Of a stretch of 64,000 bases of DNA, positions 37,679 through 56,974 are shown piece after piece. The stretch is from Urechis unicinctus. Lineage: Eukaryota; Annelida; Polychaeta; Xenopneusta; Urechidae. The position numbers were made by a program, and so were the translations under genes. The notes beneath the pieces are model-generated. The model was not told where the DNA came from and made no database searches. It worked only from the letters and a program-made list of their open reading frames with translations. Position 1 is the first letter of the stretch. Every line of letters begins with the position of its first letter. The DNA lies in assembly GCA_034190875.2 (NCBI GenBank), contig CM067344.1, forward strand, positions 21,793,189 to 21,857,188, written 5' to 3'.

Positions 37679-40070
37679 AGTATGTGTATGTGTGCACGCG
37701 TGTGTGTAAGTGTGTGTGTGTGTGTGTGAGTACCTTAATCACGTATATATCAGTGATTGTCGGTTTCCGCATTAATACCAGCGACTAACGCAAAACGATG
37801 TTCGTCGTGGAAGTATTAACCGGATCCCATCGCTACGATGCTCGACACAGACTCACCATCCGAGGCTTTCACATGAAATCGATGGTTTCATAAGCATCTG
37901 TCAGGAGTTAATATGCTGTTGGAATTCTTACATGTATGGTATGTCTGGCAAAATATCATAAATATTCATTTCTCAGGCTTCTCCGACGAGCGACATAATA
38001 GGCGTGCAGCTACAGCAGCTGCTGTCCCTCTGGTGCTGTGTAACCTGCGATGACGTACCTCTGGGCTTGCCATGTCTGACGACATCTACTGCTGTCATCT
38101 TAGCAGAAATATAGGGTAAATTACCGAGAACGAGCTGTTAATGACGACCGTGAACCTAACACGTTAACTATCGACTACACCTCTTCATGATTCCATCGAG
38201 CAATAGCCATGCTTTGTTCTTCATTGTGATTGTAGCTTAACATATGCAAACACAAGCACATCATGCCATTTGTACTCCTTGCGGTGAAACCTCACAACAA
38301 CTCTATAAAAGTTTTATCCTCTGGCTGCGAATTTGAATACACACATTTGTTAGTATATACAGCTACTTTAACTGTTAACCCAGTTGTAATCATTTACACA
38401 AATAATTAATATGAGTTCGTGTGAATAGCTGTGTCGCAAAATACGCGGAATTATTGGTTACCAGGCGCATCAACGATCACAATAGCCTTGTGGGGTAAAT
38501 AGCCAGTGTTTGTTTTACGATCAAAGCATTCAATAATCTATGATCAACAGTTGATGATATGTATCAGTTTGTTAGTACATTGTACAGTCTACAATGTCGA
38601 ACCAATACTTCAGGCACTATAACGCACTTAATGAATTGGCACTTTGACAGCAGTTTCTTCTACTGGAATCAAGGGGTTCTGTGCAATTACAGCATCCAGG
38701 CTGTGTTTAACATCTATGATATATTGTGGTGAACTACTCTTGAAATGTTATTGCGACCGTCACTGCTCTTACACATTTATGATTATAATGGATCGACAAT
38801 GGATTGGATGTCACTTTCATCTGGGTTCATTGCGCATTTCGCATTGTTGTTATATGTCATCCGTGGGGTGAAAAGGGCAGTGCTGCTGAAAACAATGGTG
38901 CGGGGTATGATTTCCCGAACCAAGCATTACAAGATACCAAATAAGCGCGAACAAGAGGGTACTTAAACTACCATTTTCTAGATGACCTGACCCAAAACGA
39001 CACTTTTCATGGTGGCATAAATAATGTATTGATCTTGAATAGGTTTCATATGTGTTTGATCGGTGGTTGAGCTATATAAATTGCAATAAAGGGTATCATT
39101 CGACATGTTTCAAAAGGATATATCAGTGAATCATGAACAAAAGAAAAGTAAATATAATCTGCAGTGAATTTTTGTCGTGAGTCAGCGAAATATATACCGA
39201 AATATTGCCGGTAGACCTAGATAAGACGCGCACTCTCTTTGAATTAACGATTTTTACTGTGACAGTTACAAGTACGAAATATTGCCATTGGCATTAATGG
39301 GATTTCCTTATGGTGGTAACACATGTAAGAGCCACATCGCCTCCGACGAGACACGACGCCTGGCGTGCTGCCCCAAAGCGTCAACGGATTACGGATGTGC
39401 CTTAGATATGAGATCGTGCGTTGTGTAATACAATGGTCAACATCAACCGCTGTGATTACACTATGTTGTTTGAGTGAAGTTTCGGTGCGTAGGCGCTTGT
39501 ATTTCTTTGCTAACGAGTTTCAATTGGACAATTATTAGTTGACAATGCTGTCGTGCTAGGAGCCATCAATCGATAACTTGCCCAACTGTGTGGAAAAAAA
39601 TACTTTCTGGCACCAAATATCAAAGAAAATATCGGTACATTGCAAATACTACAATAACAAAATTCCTTTTTGGTGAAGTCGTTTTCCAGCTTAACACGAA
39701 ACTGATGAGGATGGATAATGACAATCATTGCGAAACTGACGCAAAGAGGAGCCCACTTAAGGCTGCATTTTTACTTGACTTGAGTGATAAATGCTTAACT
39801 ATTGTCAACCAGCAACTTACAGCTCGATATCTGTAAGTAAAAAACTCATCGAGTTAAGATTGATAATAATGTTACCAGAGTAAGATATTATCAAAAACGA
39901 TGTTTTGACTAGTCTCGGTAACTTAACCACTGTGTGATACACTTGTAGTCAATGCGTCAAAGAGCTATTGTTACGTTGAAGTCGTAATAGAACACTACAC
40001 AAAACTGTTCACCTGCGGTTAATCAACGAGTTAAGCACAGCCGGACCCACCCCGCATACATGTACACCTC

Positions 40071-42731
40071 ACGCGTACCGTTGCCGCTATGCGTTTCCGA
40101 TCACGGCGTTACGATCCGTCTCAGCTTTAAGTAAATGTTTACAGGGTTTTCGATCGAAAAGTATGGTTAAACAGCCATCTGCCTTTTACCCACGCGTACC
40201 AAAAACTCGTAATTCGTAATTGCGTCTCATCTACACTAACCACGCACACAGCCCGTCTTCATCCCACATCCCTTTCCTTCTCCCTATCTCGAGGCCCTGT
40301 CTTTACATACTTCGATACCGTGTTCCCGGTAGTAGTGTTATTGGGATTAATAATTCAGACTTAGACCGATTAATATGCTCGTTGGCCGACCGTGTTCCTA
40401 ATATTGTAAATTAGATGATACGTTATTCACGCGGTGGTTACAGCATTGGTCTATATATTCCCATTGCTGTCGTCACGATCAACAGAGCTCAGTTTAATTT
40501 GAAACACCATCTATTGGTATGCATAGTCTGTAAATAATTTCGGATCCTGCTCGTTTGATTCCTGTGGATGTCCATGCGGTAGACATAAGCTGTACCGAAG
40601 TAATGCAATGTATTCCACCTTGTATTGTCTAACTAGACACTGTGTTATTTACCTGTCACTGCTTGGCGCTTGGTCCACTTCTTCAACGCAGAATGTGTAT
40701 TACTTCAGCGCTGTACTCAACGGCTGAGGGCATCCCACACGGTCACTTCGCAGCGAACGTCAGCTTGAGGGAAGAGCGATTAGATGAAATGTATTTGAAG
40801 GGCCACGGCTAAATCAGCATCACATTTAGGCGCAAATCGTCGGACTGATTGGTTTGTGCTACACTCATCCTACATGGATTGCTATTGTGCATCTAGACCA
40901 AGAACCAATTACTTATACCAGACAGCACGAAGACCGAACCATTTAAGGGATTGAAAAGTACATAAATAGGCTGATTTTGCATGCAGATCAACACTTACAT
41001 GGTGTATTATCCAAGAAGTATAGCTGGAAGCTTGTTTTAATCTTTCTGCTCCCACGCCTTATCTTTATCGGCCAGAATTCATGTGAAAGTATCATCTGGC
41101 GTTGTCCAAGCACTAGACGACATTGCATTCTGAAATGATGACATGTGATTCCCTTTAAGACAATTCTTAATTTGTATTTGAGTCTGAACATTCACAGCAC
41201 AGTTTTTTTTCCGTAAAGCCATATGCCGCCCGGATATCAATCACTTGTGTTCTTGTGAATTTTTCTCCATGCAATGAAGGCCATGTTTAACATGCACAGC
41301 ACGTTAACGTCTCTGCTGCAGACAGCATGGTAGTCATGGACGACGGGTGACTCGTAGATGACGGGATGTGGTAGCTTTTCCCGCATAATGAAGCACTTAA
41401 CATATGCCATTCGCTGTATTAGGTACTGCACTTTGCTCGCCAGGGCGACGTTTCTCTGGCCGTTATGACTCTATGACGCATCAGAGGGGTTAATGTCGCG
41501 ATTGCTTATCCCACATGAGCTCAATACATGATGTGCCTAAGGATGGATGGATGGATGTATTTTGTAAATTGATACGGGTTTAGTGTGTTTTTAGAATTCA
41601 GTGATTGAGCCCGGGATGAGCAATTCAGATTGGAACTCGGGCTATCGCATAAATAGCTAATTACTTTAAGGCCAACGTGGCTGACTATGTAAATGCTGGC
41701 ATCGAAATCGTACATCAGAAGCGCGCACTGCCCCTAACCCTCCCCAGCATCCGGCTCAACGGAGGTGGCGCGCTGTGAAGCTCCCTGGCGTAAACGACAC
41801 ACACCGCCTGACGCCCTTTTCCTGGCATCCCTGAGCTGACGCTAGCCACTTCTCTCTGACCCTTTCTCCATGGACAAGACACCTCCACCCCTACCGCCTA
41901 TACTTGTGTAGATGTACCCGGCTCGTGCTGCGGTAGTTGGTGACAGGCAATTGGCGTGAGCGAGACAGCATCGAGTGCTCCAATCCACGTTATACGCTCT
42001 CACCTCACCCCTAACATTGCTTTTGTTCTTAATACATACAAGCAGTAGACAGCGGATACACACGGCCGGCAGCACCAGCGCCAGCTTCTAGCGCAGTTCT
42101 CTTATTATGATTCTGGCTTGAGTAAACATTATCAGTTTCAGCTCTACAGCTCTCAAGAATGTTTACCAGTCTCGGAGGAACTTTGCTCCCGGGAACCCAT
42201 AAGCATTAGTCGGCCTTCCATGAAAGCCTCGTTGGAAGGAGCGTGTGTAAAATAGTGCCTTGCGAGAAGTGCTCATTTAAGGAGAGATAATGCGAATTTG
42301 AGGAGCTAGTGGAAGCCAGGTGCGACTGATTACCGAGAAGCGTGAAAACTGACACCTGTACCTGCGTAATTAAACGAACGAAGTGGATATACTGTTGGCT
42401 GCATGTACCATTGTTTGCGGACTCTGTTTCTCTCTTTCCGAAAAAAGGAATGATGGGAGTCGGGAGACAGTCATACAGTGACATCAGGCTGTGTCGGTCC
42501 GTGTCTGCGTCATAGGCTTTCTGGGTCCGTGCGTCACGCCACCCTCTACCAAAATAATCACCAGGTCGCCCTCTTGCAAAAAAAAAAACAAACCCGGGCT
42601 TGTTCGTGATGGCGGTGGAACAACTTTGATAGTGCTTGTCATCGAGGCGCCCTCTTCGTGGTGGTATTGCTCATACGAAAAACATCTAGCTAAATATTAA
42701 CTTGCTAATGCTGCTGCAAACACTCTAAATC
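40071..42731. other. Single-copy upstream region of the SYT15-like gene
   Basis: No counterpart elsewhere in the window. Locally GC- and CpG-richer than the duplications, especially 41,720-42,100, as expected near a promoter or 5' UTR, but I cannot place a start site. A GGAT tetranucleotide run lies at about 41,543-41,556. Short open frames (for example 42,206-42,484 minus, 42,491-42,700 plus) have no recognisable domain. Confidence 0.5.
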
Positions 42732-46971
<4,240 letters not shown>

Positions 46972-47640
46972 CAAGATGCTCCTATAGTGGCTGCATATTT
47001 CCTGTAATTGCATTGTAGTAATAACAAGATCAGTAAAGGCGTTAGAATGCCACTGTTATTGCTACTTGAAACTGTTATCTATACATCATGTGTATGTAGC
47101 TATACTTTCCGTTATAAGCAGTTTGATTATTGCTCTAATAATGGAAATCAATGATAATGGTCTCATGGACGTGGGCAACACGTTATATAACGCCTTATGA
47201 TATGCAAACATATTTTTATATATTCCCTATCGTTTCCCATGTGCAGGGAATTTGTTCTTATGGCAACGTCGTTTGTTCTTTATGATCCTACAGTTTGCCT
47301 ACGTAGTATTACCATAACAATGGCTAGTATTGAATATCAAAATTCGATGTGTCGTTCAAAATAATTATTCTCAGATCAATCTGCCAGTATTTTGCGTCGT
47401 TACGTAAATGTGTATAGTGTATTTTAATGGGCATTATGTGCCTCGATTGTTAATTATGCCTAACGTGTTCATTCTTACGATCACAGTATTGAATCAGCAC
47501 AAATAAGCCAAGTGTCAGTATATAAATGGTTTCAGCTGTGCATTGCGTTGCTGGAATCCTCACGTGCCTGATTCTTACATAATTCCATTTGGTCTATGCT
47601 ATTACGTTATAGGTACCCATGAACTACGAATAAGGAGTGT
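46972..47640. other. 3' flank of the SYT15-like gene
   Basis: AT-rich, without open frames of note. The first AATAAA after the stop that I can see is at 47,713-47,718, inside the first tandem unit, so the 3' end may lie in the array, or a variant signal may be used. Confidence 0.4.
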
Positions 47641-49783
47641 TTTATTTCTATACTGTTATGTATTCTAAGGATGTACTGATGAAAATTAATGAGCGACAAA
47701 CTGCTGCTGATTAATAAAATTTCAATTATGGTTATGTTTTGAGCCTGCTTCGTCAACATATTATTATGCTTTGGATATAAAATTAGAAATTATCGAAGGC
47801 AGTCATACCTACAAACAAAACAAAACTTTTGATTTGTCGTCAGGTTGATCTTGATCTACAGACTCTTAAAGTTGCAAACAGAAAGATGCATCGCATGCGA
47901 AAATTACTTGCCGTTCTACATCTAGTGAGGTTTCTTTCACTTTGACCGACGGGGTGTAATGTAGTTGATGTCATCAAACTGGCAAATTAGAACCAACCCA
48001 ATATTCATAATACCACATGAAGGAGGCTATATTAGACAGCGGCCGAGATCACACATAGCACCAAAATCGCACCGATTTAATATGGCTCACCCAATAAACG
48101 TTTCCGCGCTTAAACCTAGGACGGTGTTACGCCCATATCAGGGTACCGAGGAAGGGTGTGACTCGGGGATTGTTTTGCGTTCATGTATGCTGGGTTTGCG
48201 GACGCAGATGATTAAGTTATACATAAACACATTTTCAGGGATAAATAAACGCTCGAAGTGGCGGTCTCAAACGTTCTGCAGATGAGCAATACCAATGTAT
48301 TGTATTTATTCAATTTATGCATCGAAAGTTTCATTGTATGGATAAGTAAGTCGAGGATGATGAGGACATGGGTATTGTGCGGGCGGCTGCACTGCCACCG
48401 GAATAACTTTCCTGAGCCTATCGATATGTGAATGGCCCGTCTGACAGAAATGCAACTATTGAACTCAATACCCCAGCAACCGTTCCACACGGGTTAAGTC
48501 TGCGTTCAAGGTGCAGGCGAATGAAATTAATCCACCAATTCTGCGAAAGATCTCTTTGCGACTTCCACATCACAAACAGTGTCAATTACTTGGCTGAAGC
48601 TGAGCGCTTGAGGCTCTGGCGTTTATATTGATTGCTGGAAGCGGAATGATAGCTGGTGACGAAGACGCCAAACATGACGCAGAGTTGCTGCGACGGAAGG
48701 CCAGTGTTTCATTAATCAATCTTGGAACTTCCTAAAGGTTGATGTGTGCATCAAATAACAACATCACAATGCTAAGTCGATATTCCCACAATGCATATTG
48801 TTTGCTTAAGAATAAAATTAGGCTATTTTGTATGGCAATTTTTAAAGAAAAATTTTCCAATCTTTGACATACGAACTGCACTCATTTGAATCATGTCATG
48901 AATCGTTGCATTAGTCGTATCATAATAACATCTTATTGTTACACCGTTGTATAATATCAAAGTACTTACTTACCCTTTAATGACATCACAGGAAACGGGG
49001 TTACTATTTAGTAATGGTCGGTAATGTTGACGGATGTCAACAACAAAGGGAACAAAGTGAACCAAACAGCTTTTAAGCAACAATTCCACAGCACGTTGAC
49101 ACGCATATGCCTCACTACGGCAGGTTTTTTGTAACCCTTCCCATACAAGTAGAATTAATTATATTGTTACAGCAATTGCTAGTCATCTGTGTGCGTTTTG
49201 TGTCAAATAAATTACTCATCGTTGGGACAGCGGGTAGTAACCTGATTTGCCAGATACTCTAACAGGGCCCTTTGTTCTTATACTAATTCCGCCCGTTCAC
49301 CTGTACAGGTAGTGTATTCAATAGATAAGGCATCGATTCGAACTATAGATTGTCAAAATACTCATCTATGTAATTTACCTTAATAATGAGAAGATTTAAA
49401 CATGTGCATGGAAAAGAGCGCTGTGTGTAGGGTGATAAGATTGTTGATAATGAGTTGAGAAGTTATTGACTAATAGCTTAGTCAATAAGTTATTTGCCAG
49501 CAGAGCGGGAGCCATCTTATAACATGTGGATTTTATATATTATAACTGGAGGCAAGACACAAATAGCCGCGGCTCTTAATAATAATAGCTGCGATGATTA
49601 TGAACGTCCAGTCGACATGGAAATATACTTCATTGGGCTACGGAGAGCGCAGACTAGTCACAGGCTGTGACGTATCTTGTTGGAGCTGCGTAGCTGCTTG
49701 GCAATTGCAGAGGCAAGCATTAGGCAACCCTTATTTCGTGCCGTGCATCAAACGACCGGTCAGTGGGCCCAGACATGTATATG

Positions 49784-50039
49784 TATATATGTATATATAT
49801 ATATAAATATATATATATAGATATAGATAGAGATAGAGAGATATATATATATATAGATATAGAGAGATATTTATATATATATAGAGAGAGGGATAGAGAG
49901 CCAGAGAGAGAGATATATATATATAGAGAGAGAAAGAGAGAGAGAAAGAGAGGAAAATTTTTTAGATTTAGGGAGGGATATATAAATATTTTATATTTAA
50001 ATATATTTATATATATACATATATATACATATCTCTATA

Positions 50040-50088
<49 letters not shown>

Positions 50089-50229
50089 TATATTCATTGA
50101 TATATATTTATATATACAGATACATATATACATGGATGTAAGTATGTATATTTATATATTCATATATATGCATATATACATATACATAAGTGCATTTAGT
50201 ACACTATATATATGTATATACAAACACAC

Positions 50230-50306
<77 letters not shown>

Positions 50307-50370
50307 CTCATATATGTCTAAATATGCATAGATGTTAGTAAATATATATATGTACAGATATATATTTGTG
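49784..50370. repeat. TA-rich array with GAGA interruptions, unit 1
   Basis: Alternating TA, with blocks of GATAGAGAGA and TACATATA. Confidence 0.95.
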
Positions 50371-50390
50371 TGTGTGTGCGAATATTTCCG

Positions 50391-50537
50391 GGCACGGTTG
50401 AGCATTTCCTCTGTCAATGCCTAATAAATTGCCAGAAGACGAGAAGGTCATATCGTTTATTCCGATCTTCTATGCTGTCTGCAATTCTAGACAAGGACAG
50501 GAAGCGTGGTAGGATAGTGAACTGGGGCACATGGTAG
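50391..50537 (+). pseudogene. LINE ORF2 C-terminal (post-RT) fragment
   Basis: An open stretch ending at TAG 50,535-50,537 begins [19 protein letters not shown] and continues with RLFRSSM. The TVEHFLxxC motif is typical of the C-terminal region of Jockey/CR1-type LINE polymerases, where it precedes the stop. Only about 49 codons remain. It is absent from tandem copy 2, so it was inserted in copy 1 or lost from copy 2. Confidence 0.55.
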
Positions 50538-52776
50538 TTGAGTGTTGCCTTAGTAATGCTGCCGCTTATTCAATATGATGTCGCATTGAGAAACAGGATA
50601 ATGTGTAGCACTCGCATACTCGCTCAGACAAAATCTCAGACGCCAGAACAGGCTTCCTACCTGGGGTACTCTTATATTTATACTATTATATTTAGCACCA
50701 ACATAAAAACATAAGTACTCAAAATACACCACATAACACCTGCATCAGCTCGACTAAGTGGTTATTATATTGTACAAGCTGGCCTTTTGGATCCATTTAG
50801 TATTCGCACACCTTTAGAAACAACAGCATGGTATATATCGAATAGCACAAATGCCTGTAATGGGCTAGGGCAGCAAGCAACAAATGAGTGCCTCGTCACG
50901 ACGATTGTATTTGTTTTGCATGATAACACTTGCTTTACTAATCAGACGGAAATTAACATGGACCAGATCGATGAACGACTAATTAAGCACTATTGATATC
51001 AGCAATCATTTGTTCGTACAAATAATCTTCATCACATATCATCACAGCTAAATTAATTCAAAACGCCATAATATCTAGAAAGGGGTGTATTGATTGATTT
51101 ATTGAGTATCGTTGATTAAGCCAATTGCAGAAGTATATCAGTCTATCACGACTATAGAACACAAGCTTGCGTCACGATTGCTACTGCCTGTTTCAGGGAA
51201 TATTGCGAATAATTGATGAGGGTTGCGCCTGTAAGCTTAATGAGCAAATACAACGTAGCTTTCAAGCTAGAATAACTATTTCACATTATCGATAAAATTA
51301 CGGATGTGATTATTGGTATTCGATCAGCGACTTCACATGTAATGATTTCAAGAGGTCTACTTTTCTGGTATCTTCATATCCAAGTGAAATCTTGACATTG
51401 GATTCAATTATGATACAACTGCGTGTAGAATCACACTGGTGCAATCCAAAAGGTGGAATTTTTTACGTTGCAAGATTACACATAGAGAGCTGTATGAGCG
51501 TTATGACATTTATTAATGCCATTAGACGTGTATCCTTACTTTAGTAATGCAGCTGCCCGTACTAATATAATCAGTGATCTTTAACGCGGCTCTTTCCGAA
51601 ATTCGCAATTTACTGGAACAAATGGCCCATGCTGTGAAGCTACACTCGATTATGTTTGTTTTGTCAACCATCATGGAGAATAGCGTATATTTTCATGCTC
51701 ACATTTCAATGATACTTAATTTTAGCTAACATAATGCAGAGTATTCTGTTTGCCAACACTTCTTAAACACATCCCCGGCAAGGCATTACTCACATGGAAT
51801 GTTCACCGATACACAAACGTCACGGAACAGACAGCGATCATGCATATCTCACCCTCAAGAGTAACATTTACGCAGAATGTCAAGTATGGGAAAGATGATC
51901 GAAGTATACCACTTGACGTGAAATGCTCCGGAATAAACACTCGCCAGTTCAATAGCATGAAAACACCCTAAAGTACATCAATGTACAAAGGTTGGACGGC
52001 CACTGAGATTCATCGAGTTAAGAGCCATCCACGGGTCCTATGTATCAAGCGATTACTGTTACTAGTGAGAGGTACGAAGGGAAAATAAACCAGGGTTCAA
52101 ACAGTCCTCCATAGGGAAATGGCACACGATGGCATGGGATCAACTAAGTAACTCATTTGTCTTGCCATTGAATGCTGGAATGATGTAGTTGTAGGGCTAT
52201 TTCAGTTTCATATAATGGTTTAGAGCGCCACCATGGCTGAGTAATGTTACACAATTTCAAAATCAGGTTGAATTTATCTTCATTTAACCTCTACAAATTG
52301 ATGTATCTGCTCGACCCATGATGAACTGGTCGATTTCTGGCTTCATTATTCAGGCATAAAGCATTCCCTCATCAGTGGCGGACGTAATCCCTTGCGGATT
52401 ACATAATACGAGATTTACTTTGGTCTCGGCAGATTTGGCATGTCCCTGCTCTGGTACTGCTAAAAGGAAATGGTTGTGCAATGAATAATCAACTCATCTA
52501 TTGTATTATGATGGGGTAGCAGGGGTGTTATATGGATAGGGTGTAGTTAGACTGCAGGTTGTAACAACAAATTACGCAAGAAAACGTTCCTGTCATCAAA
52601 AAAGTATGTCGACACTAAGGATTACAGTTTAACTTCATCATCGTATTTTCACATTGAACAAAATTTTACACACCGAATCTCATTATAATGAACGGTTGAA
52701 TTAATTCGGAAGGTTGGTAAGTGTAACTACGCACAGAACAAGTTCATGTACGGAACCAGTTAGTGCTGAACGTGAA

Positions 52777-52780
<4 letters not shown>

Positions 52781-52846
<66 letters not shown>

Positions 52847-52884
52847 TATATAGATATATATATATATATATATAGATATATATC

Positions 52885-52918
<34 letters not shown>

Positions 52919-53052
52919 TATAGATATATATATATCCCTCTATATATATCTATAGATATATCTAGAGATATATCTCTCTCTCTCTATATAGAGATATATC
53001 TATCTATATATCTATATATAGATATATCTCTATATATCTCTCTATATATATA

Positions 53053-53130
<78 letters not shown>
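52781..53130. repeat. TA/GATA array, unit 1
   Basis: TA runs alternating with GAGAGA and TCTCTC-bearing segments. Flanks match 59,768-60,060 closely, while the array itself differs in order and length. Confidence 0.95.
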
Positions 53131-53132
<2 letters not shown>

Positions 53133-56100
53133 TGTCACGTAAACGATTTCTCACAATATTTACTTGCTCTCTTATGAACATCATAATACAATGTTAATAA
53201 CCGCGGTCTCAGTGCTGCCCAAACATTAATTTGAAGATTAACGACAGTTCCAATATAGACACTGTCTCACCAGTCGGTCAAGGTGTAAGTATAACAAACA
53301 AACCGTCTAGTGCCTGAAAGATGTATTGGGACAACAGAATATCGAATCAGTTAGTACACGTTACATTTTCAATTCTGGTACAACAGCTGCATTAAAGACC
53401 GATTTGTGAATAGTCCTCAATACGCCACACACTATTCCGTGTGCATATCAAAGACTCATATTGACAAATAACACCAAGCGTTCTTGTGATATATGTGCAC
53501 ATGGCCTGGTGTCATACAAATAAGGATGACTAATGCAGCCATATTATATATCTTCCTGCGACAAATCGATAGTTAACGAACACTCGCCCTTCCTTTCAGT
53601 ATCAAAAGGGCCTTCCCGAACTGTTACATTCAAGTGGCATTGCGATCCATTATTGGATTTGGATTACCGTAAATGGGACATATGACCCAGTCCGCTACGT
53701 AACAGACTTAATGCGTATTATATAGAGGTAATCCATTGCTTATATAACACTCTAGCTACTGTATTATTCGCCGTGCACACAGTTAAGCAGTACTGAATCT
53801 ATTGTGAAGTAATGATGTTATTGTTGGCAATATCCAACAATGAAATGGGTATTCTCTTGTCTACACTGACATTCGTGACTATGATATCTAGCATTTGCTG
53901 GATGGGCTCGCGGTGACCATTACGAAGAAATGGCTACCCTCTTGTAGGGTTGGATTGCTGTATAGGATTATTTAGCAACCCCTCTGGGTTGTTTGATGTA
54001 CGAGGAATGAAGCCGCAATTCGCGGAAGTCTGACAATTACCCCTATAGGGATTCAGAACAAAACAAAGACATTACTAGCGAAACGAATGATGTCACGTCC
54101 ATTGAAAAGGTATCATAACAGGCATGTTCTATGTTGCACAAATATCTGTCGGTGTGCAATCTGAACGGATTGTCACAAGGCAATCTGTCAATGCAGAGCC
54201 GCCCCATGATCAGAAATGTGCATTGTCTTTGAATCACGGGTCTGAAAATTGTTTTAGGTTGTTATGAAAGCATTTTAGTAAATATTATGCCTGGTTGTAG
54301 GTTTTCACTCTGGAGTAATGTTTAGTGTCATCTGGTGTTATTCACAACATTATGTCACCAGCACTGTCTATATTATTGAATAAAATAACGGGTCACAGGA
54401 CACTACAAATAACCCTCATCTCATCTGATTCAATACCTTTTATCACCACTAACCACCTTCTATTACTGAATCATTCACCTACCCATGCTTATACACTACC
54501 GTGGATGCCTTGGGTCATACGTTTGTTCGCTAGGAACTTGATCAAGTCTCAATAAATATAATCTTTAGCGTCCATGAGTCTACCTTTATTTCTAAACTGT
54601 TATGTATTCAAATGATAAAGTGATGATAATCAATGAGCGACAAAATGCTGCTGATTAATAAAATTTCATTAATGGTTTTGGCACCGAACCTGCTTCGTCA
54701 ACATATTATAATGCTTTGGATATAAGATTAGAAATTATCGAAGGCAGTCATACCTACAGAAAAAAAAAACTTTTGGTTTATCGTCAGGTTGATCATGATC
54801 TACAGCTGCAAACAGAATGATGCATCGCATGACTTGGGGATTGTTTTGCGTTCATGTATGGTGGGTTTGCGGACGCAGATGATTGAGTTATACATCAGCA
54901 TATTTTCAGCGATAATAAAACTATTGGCTTCAAATGAAGGTCTATAGTAAAGTTTTGCCGGAGAGCTATACCAATGTCTTGTATGCATTCAATATATGCA
55001 TCGTAAGTTATATTGTATATTTTAGTTAGTCGAGGATGATGAGGACATGGGTATTGTGCGGGCGGCTGCTCTGCCACCGGAATAACTTTTGAAAAATATG
55101 TGAATGGCCCGTCTGACTGAGATGCATTTATTGAACTCAATAACTCAATACCTGCGGCAAACCATCAGAGAAGCCAATTATATATTACGATATGATCATG
55201 GCGACGCATGCGTCTGTAAACACCAAACAGTGTCAATTACTTGGCTGAAGCTATGCGCTAGAGGCTCTGACGTTTGTACCGATTGCTGGACACGGAATTA
55301 TTGCTGGTGACGAAGACGCCAAACATGACGCACAGTTGCTGCGAGAGAAGGCCAGTGATTCATTAATTATTTTTGGAGCTTCGTAAATGTTGATGTGTTC
55401 ATCAACTCGCAACAATGCAATGCTAAGTCAATATTCCCAAAATGTTGTGAATCTTATGCATCTAGTTGCGTAAAAATAAATAAGGATATATGGCAATGTT
55501 TGAAGTAAAATGTTACAATATTTGACATACCCACTGTACTCATTTAACTCATGTCAAAAATCATTGCATGAGTCATATCATAATAACATCTTATTGTTAT
55601 ACCGTTGATTAATATCAAAGTACTTACTTACCCTTTAATGACATCAAAGGAAACGGGATAACTATTTAGTTATGGTCGGTAATGTTGATGGATGTCAACA
55701 ACAAAGGGATCAAAGTGAAGCAAACAGCTTTTTAGTAACAATTTCACAGCCCTTTAACACGCATATGCCTCACTACGACAAGTATTTTGTTACCCTTTCC
55801 ATGTCATGTAGAATGAATTATATCGTTACAGCAATTGCTAGTCATCTGGGGGCGTTTTGTATCAAATAAATTACTCATCGTAGGGACAGCGAGTAGTTAC
55901 CTGATTTGCCAGATACTCTAACAGTGTCCTACGTTCTGAGGCAAATTCCGCCCGTTCACCTGTACAGGTAGTGTATTCAATAGGTAAGGTATCGATTTGA
56001 ACGATAGATCGTTAAAATACCCATCGATGTAATTTACCGTTATAAGGAGAAGATTTAAACATGGGGATGGAAAAGAGAACTGTGTGTAGGGTGATGAGAT

Positions 56101-56435
56101 TATTGATAATGTATTGAGAAGTTACTGACTAATAAATAGCTTAGTCAATAAGTTAATTACCAGTAGAGCTGGAGCCATCTTATAACATGTGGATTCTATA
56201 TATTATAACTGGAGACAAGACACAAATGGCCGCGGCTCTTAATGATAATAGCTGGGTTGATTATGAACGTCCAGTCGACATGAAAATATACATCATTGTG
56301 CTACGAGAGAGCACACTTGTCACCAGTAGTGAGGTATCTTGTTGGAGCTGCTTAGCTGCTTGGCAATTGTAGAGACAAGCATTAGGCAACCCTAATTTCG
56401 TGCCATGCATCAAAAGAACGGTCAGTGGGCTCAGC

Positions 56436-56965
<530 letters not shown>

Positions 56966-56974
56966 TATACATAT

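Larger units (their letters stand above)
35521..40070 (+). repeat. Segmental duplication, block A copy 3 (uninterrupted part)
   Basis: Follows block A from its equivalent of 23,200 to that of 27,570, ending in GACCCACCCCGCATACATGTACACC near 40,068. Beyond this the window is single-copy. Shares the 590-bp and 192-bp segments with copy 2 and lacks both copy-1 transposons. Confidence 0.9.
47641..54584 (+). repeat. 6.9-kb tandem unit, copy 1
   Basis: Similarity to copy 2 begins at TTTATTTCTA (47,641). Contains two TA-rich arrays. It is the most diverged of the three copies. The interval 50,371-50,690 between the arrays is unrelated to the equivalent part of copy 2 and carries a LINE tail. No gene recognised. 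Confidence 0.9.

Noticed and set aside
54043..54237. Short frames shared between tandem units (for example 54,043-54,237 and 60,965-61,165 minus; 54,325-54,555 and 61,279-61,482 plus)
   Set aside because: Near-identity of whole units explains the shared frames. No motif or independent support.
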